Shown here in pieces: positions 44,349 to 53,698 of a DNA stretch of 64,000 nucleotides. Numbering within the stretch: the first letter of the stretch is position 1; each line of letters opens with the position of its first letter. Source of the DNA: Bacteriovoracaceae bacterium (GTDB lineage Bacteria; Bdellovibrionota; Bacteriovoracia; Bacteriovoracales; Bacteriovoracaceae). Under the pieces are notes generated by a model. It was not told the DNA's origin. It worked only from the letters and a program-made list of their open reading frames with translations, and ran no database searches. Made by a program: the position numbers and the translations under genes. The stretch covers positions 1 through 64,000 of the forward strand of contig CANFHC010000003.1 in NCBI GenBank assembly GCA_947446575.1, in the 5' to 3' direction.

Positions 44349-44420
44349 AACGAAGAGACTGCAATTTTTATAAGTTAGGCGTTCACTAAATATAAGATTG
44401 TAAAAAATTTTAAACAGGCC

Positions 44421-44435
44421 GTCTAAAGTTTAGAC
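44421..44435. promoter_or_regulatory. Palindromic GTC-N9-GAC element, copy 2
   Basis: GTCTAAAGTTTAGAC is a perfect palindrome around its central base, 73 bp upstream of the -24 element of paralog B. The distance differs from copy 1 by 21 bp, two helical turns. It also lies just past the stop of the next minus-strand gene, so it could instead be part of that gene's end. Confidence 0.45.
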
Positions 44436-44443
44436 ATATTTTA

Positions 44444-44974
44444 CTAGCGACACATCTGATTACTAGCTTCAAGCGAGCACAGGAGTTTAGTCTCACGACC
44501 TAAATTGGTATACGTGGCCTTAATAATCATTTGTAGGTCATCAATCTTGCCTTGAACGATCTCTGCTTGATCAGTAGATAGATCTGCCATTAATGAAGCT
44601 AAGACCGACGTAGAGGTCGAAAGCCCCCCTATAAACGTGGCAATCTTAAGTACCTTAGCATCATTTTTAAAGCGGTAAGTAGCAATCGCCCCACCAAGGA
44701 CTGTAAGTGCTGTAACTGCATCAGCAATTTTTCTAGTATTTAAATAAACATTTTTATGATTCTTTTTAAGTTTAGCTTCTTCCAATGCTGTATTTAAAAC
44801 TTGTAATTGGAGGTTTAAATCTTTTAATGATTTTTTTAAAGCTTCGATGCTCTCAAGTCTTTCAGTCACATCAGCATCAACCACACGATTGACTCGAGAA
44901 GAACCGAAAGCATTCATAGCAATCGATGAAATTAAAATAGTGACTAAAAACAAAATTGAAAATGAAGCTTTCAT
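44444..44974 (-). CDS. Exported helical protein of unknown function
   Basis: 176 residues from the ATG; GAGGA lies ten bases upstream. A signal peptide or anchor (about 1-24) is followed by a coiled coil (ERLESIEALKKSLKDLNLQL), a hydrophobic middle that may form a hairpin of two short membrane helices, and a C-terminal helix ending SLEASNQMCR with two Cys. It belongs to a row of minus-strand genes for small exported proteins. Family unknown. Confidence 0.7.
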   Translation of the reverse strand: MKASFSILFLVTILISSIAMNAFGSSRVNRVVDADVTERLESIEALKKSLKDLNLQLQVLNTALEEAKLKKNHKNVYLNTRKIADAVTALTVLGGAIATYRFKNDAKVLKIATFIGGLSTSTSVLASLMADLSTDQAEIVQGKIDDLQMIIKATYTNLGRETKLLCSLEASNQMCR

Positions 44975-45056
44975 ATCGTCCAATCCTCACATAATAAGAT
45001 TGACACAATCATAGCTCGAAAGAATTTTTAGTGAGAAAGAGTTCTTGGCCGTAAGT

Positions 45057-45093
45057 AAAAAATATCAAGACTGCCTAAAAAATAGACAGTCTT
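45057..45093 (-). terminator. Intrinsic terminator of the Cys-rich protein gene
   Basis: Hairpin AAGACTG-c-CTA / TAG-a-CAGTCTT with an A-rich loop; on the minus strand it is followed by GATATTTTTT. It lies about 20 bases past the stop codon. Confidence 0.75.
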
Positions 45094-45113
45094 AAAATAT
45101 TTATTAATGAAAA

Positions 45114-45371
45114 TTACTTCGTTTTACTAGTTCCAGGAGCTACAACAGAAGCAGATCCATCTGTTGACGGTTTCGCTGCAGTTGAAGAAACAATATCAGA
45201 ACACGCAGTGTTCGATTCTTTGTTCTTGTTACATTTTCCGTTTTCGAAAATATTGTCTTTCCCTAGCGCTTTACATGAAGCTTCATCAGAACAAGCTTCG
45301 TTTAGTTTACACTCTCCAGCGAAAGCTGAAATCATAGCTACCATCATCATTACAGTCATAAAAATCTTCAT
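45114..45371 (-). CDS. Small secreted Cys-rich protein
   Basis: 85 residues. AAGGAG precedes the ATG. A signal peptide (about 1-18, ending AFA) precedes five cysteines (in GECKLNEACSDEASC, NGKC and NTAC), then a Ser/Ala/Thr-rich flexible tail ending GTSKTK. The spacing suggests disulfides in a small fold. It follows the YD-repeat gene by 42 bases on the same strand and may be cotranscribed. Unknown function. Confidence 0.78.
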   Translation of the reverse strand: MKIFMTVMMMVAMISAFAGECKLNEACSDEASCKALGKDNIFENGKCNKNKESNTACSDIVSSTAAKPSTDGSASVVAPGTSKTK

Positions 45372-45413
45372 AGTCTTCTCCTTCCTCGATTCTCTAGTGA
45401 GAGTATCGGTTGA

Positions 45414-47042
45414 TTACATATTTAAATTAACACCTGCAGGCTTAACAATACTTAAAAGGGACTGAAATGCCTGTGTAACTTGTAAGGCCATCTTCGCGCC
45501 GGCCTTAGATTCTACTTTTTTGATTTCCCCGTAGTTATCGTAAGCTACGTTAATGATCCCTACATTTTCCATTTCAATTTCAACAGGTTTCCCCATTGAA
45601 TTATACTTGAATGAAAGAGTACGACGTGATTTTTCATCATTTTTTTCTTGGTCAATCATTTTCGTGATTTTTCCAACACGGTCATAAATAAGAAGTACTG
45701 ATTTTCCAGAGCTATTTACAGCCTTAGAAAGGTTACCCGTTTTATCGTATTGGAAAGTAGTCCAGCCTTCATTGTTTACAACTTTTGTGATCTTGTTGAT
45801 TTTGTCGTCGTAATCAAGTTGAACGAATTCACCTTTTGTAGAGGTCTTTTTAGTAAGAAGTCCCTTCGCATTGTATTCGAAAGTTGTAACGTCTTTACCG
45901 CGAGTGATTTTTAATGGAAGTGAACAACACTCAGAGTAGATTGTTTCTGTTTTAATTCCATCTAGCTCAGTCGCAATTCTGTATGTGTACTGCTGCCCAT
46001 CTGGTTTTGTTTTAATTTCGTATTCATAACGACTAACTGATTCTGGTCCATCAGTTGGTTTCTTGCTTACAGTTGTCCAGTAATGGAAGTCTGGATTTTT
46101 GGGATTGTTTTCGTACTTATACTTAGTCGACTCTCCATTTCTTTCGACAACTTCAGTTGCAAACGAGTTTTTATCGTACTTGATTTGCATCTTAGAATTA
46201 TCACCGTAAGTGATAGACGTTAAGTTGTGATTATTGTCGTAATCGTATTTATAACTATTCCCACCAACATCATTACTTCCAACTAAGTTCCCTTTTGGAT
46301 CGTAAGTATAATTAGTCTTTTTATCTCCAGCAGAAGCTGCAGATTTAATTTTCCCATCTGGGTACCACTCAAGAAGAATTTGTTTTGCTTGAGTATCTTT
46401 GATAGCGAAAACTTGATTAGCTTTATATTCAAATAATATAGCATAGCCATTTTTATCTGTGATTTTTACTAACTTTCCATCGTTATCAAAAAAGTCTGTA
46501 CGCCCATCAGAGTTACTTCTTTTGTATCCATCTTTTTCTTTAACAATGGTTTGAATACCACGGTCATTAGAATAAAGAGTCGTTCCATCAGCAAGTTTTG
46601 TTTCCACGTTGTATCGTTTAGAATAAACTTGGCGAAGTTCAGCGTCGTTATTTAAGCGAGTGACAAGAGCTTGCACAGCGGGCTCACTCATTCTTTCACT
46701 TTTCTTCATAGCATCTACAATTTTTTTCGAAGCTGATTCTACGTTTACTGCTTCTTTGGGAACGAAACGCGTTTGAGCTCCCGATCCGTTTTCAATGACA
46801 ACTACTGATCCATCGGCAGAAACAACAAGCTTTGTTTCATAGAGAGATCCCCAACCAAAACCAAACCAACCATTTTCAGTTGATTTCGCATTATATGTTC
46901 TTGTTACTTCTAAATCATGGTCACCACCAGGTACGATAATGTCTGTGTACGTGATATAAAAGTTACCATTTTTTAAGTTAACCCCTCCGAACGCCACCAG
47001 TGGCAATAACGAAAGAGCAATTAGTGATTTTTTAAAGCTCAT
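45414..47042 (-). CDS. YD-repeat (RHS-like) exported protein without toxin tip
   Basis: 542 residues from the ATG after GAGG/AAGGA. A signal peptide (about 1-20) precedes a DUF6531-like start (VTRTYNAKSTENGWFGFGWG) and about ten YD repeats of the form YDxxGNL (for example KYDYDNNHNLTSITYG, TFQYDKTGNLSKAVNS). Full RHS toxins are over 1000 residues with a PxxxxDPxG cleavage motif and a variable C-terminus; neither is present. It may coat the cell surface or shell a small cargo. Neighbours are small secreted proteins. Confidence 0.85.
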   Translation of the reverse strand: MSFKKSLIALSLLPLVAFGGVNLKNGNFYITYTDIIVPGGDHDLEVTRTYNAKSTENGWFGFGWGSLYETKLVVSADGSVVVIENGSGAQTRFVPKEAVNVESASKKIVDAMKKSERMSEPAVQALVTRLNNDAELRQVYSKRYNVETKLADGTTLYSNDRGIQTIVKEKDGYKRSNSDGRTDFFDNDGKLVKITDKNGYAILFEYKANQVFAIKDTQAKQILLEWYPDGKIKSAASAGDKKTNYTYDPKGNLVGSNDVGGNSYKYDYDNNHNLTSITYGDNSKMQIKYDKNSFATEVVERNGESTKYKYENNPKNPDFHYWTTVSKKPTDGPESVSRYEYEIKTKPDGQQYTYRIATELDGIKTETIYSECCSLPLKITRGKDVTTFEYNAKGLLTKKTSTKGEFVQLDYDDKINKITKVVNNEGWTTFQYDKTGNLSKAVNSSGKSVLLIYDRVGKITKMIDQEKNDEKSRRTLSFKYNSMGKPVEIEMENVGIINVAYDNYGEIKKVESKAGAKMALQVTQAFQSLLSIVKPAGVNLNM

Positions 47043-47105
47043 AAACCTCAAGTCCTTGTTAATAAAAAAATCTATTAAATATTTCGGTCATTTTAATCAA
47101 ATTCT

Positions 47106-47996
47106 TTAAATCTTAATTTTTACAATTTTCATTATAACGTAAATCCCTGCCAAATCGAAAAGAACCGCAAAAAACAGCATTATGAATCCAATGATTGTCG
47201 TAAATAGTGGAGTCATTGAGGCGGGATCTTGCAGATAATAAATGAGTCCCAGAGCATATGGCATGGCCCCGATAACCATTCCCTGGAACATTCCCTGCGC
47301 AGTGAAGGTGTCAATTTTTTGTTGCAGTCGTACTCTTTCGCGAATTACATCTACAATGGTATCGAAAGTCTCTGCTAAATTCCCCCCAGTCTCTCTCAAA
47401 ATATTGACGGAAGAGACGAACATGTCATTATCTTCTGTCGGAACTCTTTTTGTTAAATTTTCAAAGCATTCTTCAAGGGGCATACCGATTCTGTTTTGTT
47501 GAAGGATAATATTAAATTCTTGAGATATCGGCGCTGGCATTTCATCTACAATCATACCAAGGGCCTGAGGAACAGACAGGCCAGCACGTATTCCGTTGGA
47601 TAAAAGTTGAAGCGCATCTACCATCTGCGATGAATAGGTTTTAATTCTTTTTTCCACTAGGTAATTAACAATTATTCTAGGTGCTTTAAAACCAATAAAG
47701 GCCAATATTCCGCCTAATATAATTCCGATGATCCACGAGCCAAGAATTCCCATTAATAAAAAAACAAAAGCACCAACGCCGACTGAAGAACCTAAAAGAA
47801 TATATGTTAAACGGTCTTGAGGAATTTCAATAAAAAGAAATTCCAATTTTTCCATAATATAAGTTCTTGTTCCGTATGTTTGCTGTTCAACCCATTCAAA
47901 AATATTAATTGAATATTTATAGCTAAGAGCAAACACCATCGCACCCACCACAAAGATGAGTCCTTTTAGTTGAATCAAATCTATAAATACGCTCAC
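47106..47996 (-). CDS. tadB: Tad inner-membrane platform protein TadB
   Basis: 296 residues, a T2SSF-domain protein with membrane helices near 10-28, 65-85, 90-105, 245-262 and 272-292 and the cytoplasmic four-helix block QMVDALQLLSNGIRAGLSVPQAL. TadB with TadC forms the platform on which the TadA ATPase works in Flp pilus assembly. It is the only such gene in the cluster; a TadC partner is not visible. It follows the TadZ-TadA fusion by 11 bases. Confidence 0.88.
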   Translation of the reverse strand: MSVFIDLIQLKGLIFVVGAMVFALSYKYSINIFEWVEQQTYGTRTYIMEKLEFLFIEIPQDRLTYILLGSSVGVGAFVFLLMGILGSWIIGIILGGILAFIGFKAPRIIVNYLVEKRIKTYSSQMVDALQLLSNGIRAGLSVPQALGMIVDEMPAPISQEFNIILQQNRIGMPLEECFENLTKRVPTEDNDMFVSSVNILRETGGNLAETFDTIVDVIRERVRLQQKIDTFTAQGMFQGMVIGAMPYALGLIYYLQDPASMTPLFTTIIGFIMLFFAVLFDLAGIYVIMKIVKIKI

Positions 47997-48007
47997 TCAA
48001 CTAACTC

Positions 48008-50257
48008 CTATTTTTTTACCGGCGGTTTTCCCGGAGGATTGGCGGCTGCTGCTCCACCACCAGCAACTGGTTTTGCCGTTGCTACAACTGGGGCAGCTGC
48101 ACTTGGAGTTGCCGAAACTGCAGGTGCAGGTGCACCTGTTGGCGGAGGTGGTCTATTACTAAAGATTCCGCGTGGAACGTTGAAACCTTTTTTCTCGAGC
48201 ACTTCAATAAATTTTGGAATAAATCCTGTTGCTTGAAATTCTCCAATGATTTTTCCGCTTTTATCCATGTCTTTTTGAACATAAAGGAAAATATCTTGAA
48301 GAATCATCGTATCTCCTTGGAGACCTCCGATTTCTGTGATGTACATAATTTTTCTACTTCCATCATCAAGACGAGATTGTTGAATAATTAAATGGACAGC
48401 TCCAGCGATCATTTCTTTAATCGCGCGAGCTGAAATTGATGTTCCCGCATACTGAACAAGCGTTTCTAATCGTCCAATACATTCGCGTGGATTATTCGAG
48501 TGGACCGTCGTCATTGAGCCATCATGTCCTGTTCCCATTGCTTGAAGCATGTCGAGTGTTTCACCACCACGACACTCACCAACGACAATTCTATCCGGAC
48601 GCATTCGCAGAGTTTGTTTTACTAGACAGCGAATATCAATCGCTCCATCTCCTTCCAGGGAGGGCGGTCTTGTTTCAAGTCTAACGATATGTTCTTGCGG
48701 GAAGTTTAGTTCAGCCGAGTCCTCACATGTAATAATACGTTCGTTAGATTGAATGAATCCACCAAGAATATTGATCAGTGTCGTCTTACCAGAACCAGTA
48801 CCACCAGAAACAATAATATTTCTGTGGGCCTCAACAGCGATTCTTAAAAAGTCCGCCATACTTTCAGTCATTGAACCAAACTTAACAGCGTCTTTGTAAG
48901 TTAATCGTTTATCTGGAAATTTACGAATCGTTATCGTACACCCATCGATAGATGACGGTGGGATAATCGCATGCACACGAGATCCATCACGCAAACGGGC
49001 ATCGACATAAGGGGTTTTTTCATCAATACGACGACCGATAGGAGCAACAATTCTTTCAATAACGTTCAAGACCTGACGGTCATTGGTAAAAGTAACATCG
49101 GAAAGTTTAATCTTCCCACTTTGTTCATAATAAATCTTGTATGGACCAACAACCATAACCTCTGAAACCGTTTTGTCTCGAAGTAAATCTTCAAGAGGAC
49201 CCAATCCTAATGCTTCATCGATAATTTCTTTTACAATTTGATTCATGTCTTCGCGTGAATTCAAAATTCCTTTGGTATCTTCTTTACCTAAAAGATCGAC
49301 AACAACTTTTTTTGTCTGCTCTTTTAAAATAATTTGTGCTTTAGGATCATTATCATCCGCTTTTTTCAAATCCATTTCTTCTACAAGTGCTTTATGGATG
49401 CGCGACTTAAGTTCAGTCCATGGATTTTTTCCACCTTTGGCCGAAACTGGAACTCCATCTTTTCCTTCTTCTTTTTTTACACCAGTATCAGTTGGCTTAG
49501 TTAATTTCTCTAAAGTTTTTAAAACGTTTTTTTCATTTAATCTTCGAACTGTATCGATAACCCCTTTGGCAAAAGGACTATTTCTTGCGACTAACATCAC
49601 GGGCTTTTTTTGATTTAAAGCTAAGATACAATTTTGATCATCGCGAGCTATCGCTGAAAAAACAGGTTTTCCCAAAGTCTTAGAGATAACTTCATTGGTA
49701 ACAGGATGGCCTTGTTGAGCTTGATTCACTACAAACTGGATCATATCTTTTGGAAACATCATCGTAACCAGATCTGAGTACAATCGTTTTGTTTGATTGA
49801 GTGCCAAAATGTCTGGGGTCACGACCACTAAAATTAAAGTTGAGAACTCCAACGCTTTTATTGCCAATGGCGTGAGCTCATTTCCAGCGTCGATTATTGT
49901 AATGGGATAAATATTTGTTACGGCCTTAAGGGTTCGCCCTAATGCTTCAACTTCAATCCCGTTAGTGGCCACGGGATCACTTGGCATACCAATATAAAAA
50001 ACGTTTTGATTCATACTAACGAACTGCTGAATTGAATTGGGATCAATAGCTCCCTTAAATTCTGCGAGTTCTTTAATATTTTTTTTACCTTTCATCCCGG
50101 TGATGAAATCCTGATCCCCACTGGCTTTCTGATCGAAATCTAGAAGCAGTGTTTTTACTTTGCCTTCGATGGCATAAGCAAAAGCGAGGTTCGCAGCAAC
50201 TTGAGATTTACCCAAGCCTCCCTTTCCCCCAATAATAGATATTATATGTCCGGCCAT
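48008..50257 (-). CDS. TadZ-TadA fusion: MinD-like ATPase plus secretion ATPase
   Basis: 749 residues. Residues 1-250 are a ParA/MinD-family TadZ/CpaE domain with the deviant Walker A GKGGLGKS (11-18). From about 285 it is CpaF/TadA: N-terminal helical domain, GGTGSGKTT (485-493), Walker B region RIVVGECRG and TVHSNNP. A Pro/Ala-rich tail of about 45 residues follows 705. TadZ places the pilus machine and TadA powers it; here both are one chain. The ATG abuts the secretin stop (TAAATG). Confidence 0.92.
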   Translation of the reverse strand: MAGHIISIIGGKGGLGKSQVAANLAFAYAIEGKVKTLLLDFDQKASGDQDFITGMKGKKNIKELAEFKGAIDPNSIQQFVSMNQNVFYIGMPSDPVATNGIEVEALGRTLKAVTNIYPITIIDAGNELTPLAIKALEFSTLILVVVTPDILALNQTKRLYSDLVTMMFPKDMIQFVVNQAQQGHPVTNEVISKTLGKPVFSAIARDDQNCILALNQKKPVMLVARNSPFAKGVIDTVRRLNEKNVLKTLEKLTKPTDTGVKKEEGKDGVPVSAKGGKNPWTELKSRIHKALVEEMDLKKADDNDPKAQIILKEQTKKVVVDLLGKEDTKGILNSREDMNQIVKEIIDEALGLGPLEDLLRDKTVSEVMVVGPYKIYYEQSGKIKLSDVTFTNDRQVLNVIERIVAPIGRRIDEKTPYVDARLRDGSRVHAIIPPSSIDGCTITIRKFPDKRLTYKDAVKFGSMTESMADFLRIAVEAHRNIIVSGGTGSGKTTLINILGGFIQSNERIITCEDSAELNFPQEHIVRLETRPPSLEGDGAIDIRCLVKQTLRMRPDRIVVGECRGGETLDMLQAMGTGHDGSMTTVHSNNPRECIGRLETLVQYAGTSISARAIKEMIAGAVHLIIQQSRLDDGSRKIMYITEIGGLQGDTMILQDIFLYVQKDMDKSGKIIGEFQATGFIPKFIEVLEKKGFNVPRGIFSNRPPPPTGAPAPAVSATPSAAAPVVATAKPVAGGGAAAANPPGKPPVKK

Positions 50258-51754
50258 TTAGCGGCTCCTTTTTCTAAACTTTCTTTCAATATCAGTTGCA
50301 CCATTAGCTGCTGATTCGATTACTTCCGGTGTGACAAAAATAACGAATTGAGTACGACTAGTTGAATATTTTTTTGACTTAATAAATGAAAACAGGGCTG
50401 AGCCAGTATCAGACGTTGGTCTATCTCCATCTTTATCAAAATCTGTTTGTGTTGTGTTCGTAACAACTCCGCCAATAACTGCAGACTCCTGAGACTTAAC
50501 AATAATTGTTGTATCAACAGTGTTATCGAGAGTTCGAGGAGGAGAATCGTTCGAAGCAGAACTCACATTTATATTTATTTTTAGATTTATTTTTTCTTCT
50601 TGTAATGACGTAGGCGTAATATTCATTTTAAATCCAGTTACAGCTATTCCAGATTTTGCGTTATCCGTATTTCCAATTTGGTAAGGAATTGTTGTTGTTT
50701 TATTAATTATCCCTGCGACATTTTCTTTTACGACAACCACGCCAGATTCAACAATACGAGCATGACCTGCACTCTTAGCTGAATTAAGTTTTGGAAAAAG
50801 ATGAGAAATAGTGGCGGAAAGAGTATTTGAAGAAGAAGTTGTTACTCCTCCTGCATTTCCTTTACCAATAGCGATTGATCCACCATCTGCACTTATGAAA
50901 GGTGTCCATGTAAAAGAAAATAACCGATCGTATCCTTTAGTGAGCTCAACGAATTGAGCTGTCAATTTATATAATTTAGGAAGAGGCTCTGGTTTTGGTT
51001 TCGAGTTGATCGTAAGCAAATTTTCAAATGGAGGTTTTTTTGTTGATTGAACGGCATCAGTTCTTCTGGCGAGGTTTTGAATTTGATCCGGAAGATAGGC
51101 CCTCGCGATCTGCTCTGCCTTATCACTTTCTTCCTTTGAACCAACAATTCCTTCTATCCAAAAACTTCCGTTAACAACTCTAACGGTTACATCCTTGAGC
51201 TGACTTTTTTGCATTTCTTCTTGCATTTTTTTAGCAATGACAAGTTGAGTTTGGGGAGAGAGTTCTACCAGTCTTAAAACATCAGGAAATTTATCGAGAA
51301 TAACAACCACTTTACCAATATCGCTAGGGACAACAATTTGTCCTCCGACATATACGGAGTCTCCCTTGATGCCAATTTCTAATCCTTCAACATCGCTTAA
51401 TAATTCTTTTAATTGAACTACGTTTTTAGATTGATCCGAAGCCGTGATCTTCACTAAATAGCGAGCACGAACATCTCCAGCGGCATCTCGCAATGTCAGA
51501 GTTGTCTCTCCCGCTTTAACCCCAGTTAAGGTAACTTCTTTTTTTGAAGGAACAATCTGATAAGTTGCAAGATTTTCATTCGCAAGTTTAACAACTGTGT
51601 TGGGAACAAAATCTAACTTGATAATTTTTTCTAAACCAACAACGACATCAATTTCTTTAAGAGCTTCTTCTTTAGGTGCATCATCTTGCGCAAAAACATT
51701 CGAGCAAACCATCAAAGAAAAAATTAAAAGAATTCGCAATGTCTTATTGAGCAT
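50258..51754 (-). CDS. cpaC: Tad outer-membrane secretin CpaC/RcpA
   Basis: 498 residues from the ATG preceded by AGAGAG, which starts a proper signal peptide (MLNKTLRILLIFSLMVCSNVFA). A pilus N0-like domain (LATYQIVPSKKEVTLTGV), BON-type repeat (VRVVNGSFWIEGIVGS) and the secretin core (ATISHLFPKLNS, IPYQIGNTDNAK, RTQFVIFVTPEV) follow. It makes the outer-membrane pore for Flp pili. It overlaps cpaB by 11 bases. Confidence 0.92.
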   Translation of the reverse strand: MLNKTLRILLIFSLMVCSNVFAQDDAPKEEALKEIDVVVGLEKIIKLDFVPNTVVKLANENLATYQIVPSKKEVTLTGVKAGETTLTLRDAAGDVRARYLVKITASDQSKNVVQLKELLSDVEGLEIGIKGDSVYVGGQIVVPSDIGKVVVILDKFPDVLRLVELSPQTQLVIAKKMQEEMQKSQLKDVTVRVVNGSFWIEGIVGSKEESDKAEQIARAYLPDQIQNLARRTDAVQSTKKPPFENLLTINSKPKPEPLPKLYKLTAQFVELTKGYDRLFSFTWTPFISADGGSIAIGKGNAGGVTTSSSNTLSATISHLFPKLNSAKSAGHARIVESGVVVVKENVAGIINKTTTIPYQIGNTDNAKSGIAVTGFKMNITPTSLQEEKINLKININVSSASNDSPPRTLDNTVDTTIIVKSQESAVIGGVVTNTTQTDFDKDGDRPTSDTGSALFSFIKSKKYSTSRTQFVIFVTPEVIESAANGATDIERKFRKRSR

Positions 51755-52568
51755 TTTTACTCTCTTTTGTGTATTTATCAGAAAAGAAAGTTTTTGCTTC
51801 AACTGCATCTTCCCCAAGTACATCGTAAATCTGAGTGGCCTTTAATCTCACAGGCTCTTTATCAGCATTATTTCTAAGCGATAATGACAATGTTCCGTTA
51901 CCGTACGCTTGAATAAATGAAAGTTTTTGAACATCATATGGATCAAGCTCTAATGTGATCGTATTATAAGTTGAATAAGTGTTTAGGTTCATCGTTCGAA
52001 TAACTTTTGGTGTTTCAACACCGTAAATTGGAATTGAGTTAGTCATACTCATACCTGTCGATAAAACTAAAACGTCTTGCAGAATCGTTCTCGTTTTCTG
52101 TAAATCTTTTCTTGCACCTTGAGAAATATCAATGGCCGCAAGCACGTCTACTCGGTCTCCTGGTTTAATTAAACGTCCAACAGCATCGCGCTCTGTGATA
52201 TTGATTGCAACAGCCCGTTTCCCAACTGAAACCTGTCTCGATAAACCTGTTTTAATTCCCGGATACGTCACGCGCGGTTTTGTAATTTGCTCCCCTTTGA
52301 TAATTGGAACAGTGGCGATTGTATTTTCTAATTCTTTGATTGATTTAAAGTGGCCAGGGGAAAGAAAATTCTCTGGAACAGTTTTTACTTCAATTTTTGA
52401 GTCATCAATTAAATCTAATTCTTGAATATCTACTTTGGCGACAATAACAGAACTCTGAACACCGTATTGTTTTATCATTGCTGCTTTTTGATCATCGATA
52501 TACGTATACACCATCATCATGGCGAAGCCTGCGATGACGAGGGCCAGAGTCAGTGCGCGTGTGTTCAT
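51744..52568 (-). CDS. cpaB: Tad pilus assembly protein CpaB/RcpC
   Basis: 274 residues. One N-terminal helix (about 6-24), a SAF domain starting SVIVAKVDIQELDLI and a C-terminal RcpC domain with NITERDAVGRLIKPGDRVDV. CpaB helps the secretin assemble and may bind peptidoglycan. Lies in the standard cpaB-cpaC order, with the next gene starting inside its end. Secure. Confidence 0.9.
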   Translation of the reverse strand: MNTRALTLALVIAGFAMMMVYTYIDDQKAAMIKQYGVQSSVIVAKVDIQELDLIDDSKIEVKTVPENFLSPGHFKSIKELENTIATVPIIKGEQITKPRVTYPGIKTGLSRQVSVGKRAVAINITERDAVGRLIKPGDRVDVLAAIDISQGARKDLQKTRTILQDVLVLSTGMSMTNSIPIYGVETPKVIRTMNLNTYSTYNTITLELDPYDVQKLSFIQAYGNGTLSLSLRNNADKEPVRLKATQIYDVLGEDAVEAKTFFSDKYTKESKNAQ

Positions 52569-52647
52569 TTTTTACAACCTGTTTAAATAACTAGCTTTTT
52601 AATTCTAGCAATTTTTTGGTCTTATTATTGGAAGGGGAAGATTTTGA

Positions 52648-53178
52648 CTAGTTCGATGTACTTAAGATGCAAGAGTCCGTGCCTCGGGCGCCCTGCAAAC
52701 TTGGTTCAATAGAAAATGAAGTATCCGTAGCTGTATAAGAAGGACCACAAACACCATAAAAGGTAAATAGTCGGATAAAACGACTAGAGTCTTCAGCTTC
52801 TCGTTCATCACCATCGCAAGTTTCCGTTGTGCTATTTTTTAATATCGAAGAAAAACTAAAGCATGGTGCAAACGATCTTTTGCTTGCATCCATATTTTCA
52901 TTCCATCCAATGGCATTAAATCCGACTCGCTTAATTCCTTTATTATCAGAGAAATCATGTAAATCTTGTGGAGTAACTAAATAAGAATTTCCTTTAACCA
53001 AAGTATAAAAATAACCACGCACAGCCTTTTGTTGGTTAATCGATCCACTGATAGAATTTCCTGCAGTGTAGTATATGGTGTACATAAAAAGAAGAATCGG
53101 CAAAAAGAGAATCAGCTCAAAAATCGCCTGTCCTTTTTGATTGAGAAACTTTTGTTTAAAAGTATTCTTATCCACCAT
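52648..53178 (-). CDS. TadE/TadG-like pseudopilin
   Basis: 176 residues from an ATG inside the end of the previous gene. NQKGQAIFELILFLPILLF carries the Gly-Gln...Glu prepilin-like motif followed by a membrane helix; the rest is periplasmic with three Cys and no von Willebrand domain. TadV probably processes it. Pseudopilins of this class are minor parts of the Tad machine. The overlap of start and stop implies coupled translation. Confidence 0.8.
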   Translation of the reverse strand: MVDKNTFKQKFLNQKGQAIFELILFLPILLFMYTIYYTAGNSISGSINQQKAVRGYFYTLVKGNSYLVTPQDLHDFSDNKGIKRVGFNAIGWNENMDASKRSFAPCFSFSSILKNSTTETCDGDEREAEDSSRFIRLFTFYGVCGPSYTATDTSFSIEPSLQGARGTDSCILSTSN

Positions 53179-53698
53179 TATCATCCAGAGTTGCTTGTTG
53201 ATCACAGGCATTTAATTTCCCTTTATCAACTAACTTTATTGCTTCACAGACCTGAGCAAGAGACTCTGCCCTCGTAGGCTCTCTCCCTAAAAAAGATTCT
53301 GAACGAAAAACAACAGGGTCTTTCCCACCAATAAAACTAATAGAAAAGAGTTGTTCAAATTGTATATAGACTCCAATAAATGGAGTTAGCAGATCACTAG
53401 AGGGATTGTTAGCCTTTAATTCACCATTAATTTTCAACAGAGCCTCTGGCATATATTTAGCGAAAACAAGTTTCGCTTGATCAAGTGCATTTGTATCCCG
53501 ACCTTCCACTGTCTGTTGAGTTTCCGTATCAGCGACTAAAAATGTTCTTGAGGCCATATAAGTTGCATGGTGGACCATGTAGCCATTGGCGTAATTATCG
53601 GCCATTTTATAAAAAAGAAAAATAAATCCAATAGCCGAAGTAAAAGTGAGAATAAATTCAATCGTTGATTGTCCTTTGTTGTTTTTTATTAGCTTCAT
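53168..53698 (-). CDS. TadE-like pseudopilin
   Basis: 176 residues. NNKGQSTIEFILTFTSAIGF has the prepilin peptidase site (after Gly) and Glu 5, then one helix and a periplasmic domain with two Cys near the C-terminus (QVCEAI, NACDQQ). Its start overlaps the preceding gene by four bases and its end overlaps the next. Assigned by N-terminal motif and position. Confidence 0.82.
   Translation of the reverse strand: MKLIKNNKGQSTIEFILTFTSAIGFIFLFYKMADNYANGYMVHHATYMASRTFLVADTETQQTVEGRDTNALDQAKLVFAKYMPEALLKINGELKANNPSSDLLTPFIGVYIQFEQLFSISFIGGKDPVVFRSESFLGREPTRAESLAQVCEAIKLVDKGKLNACDQQATLDDNGG

Noticed and set aside
45067-45093. Third copy of the GTC-N9-GAC-like element (GCCTAAAAAATAGAC at 45073-45087)
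   Set aside because: It falls inside a terminator hairpin, and no sigma-54 box follows within 100 bases, so it is better explained as terminator stem.
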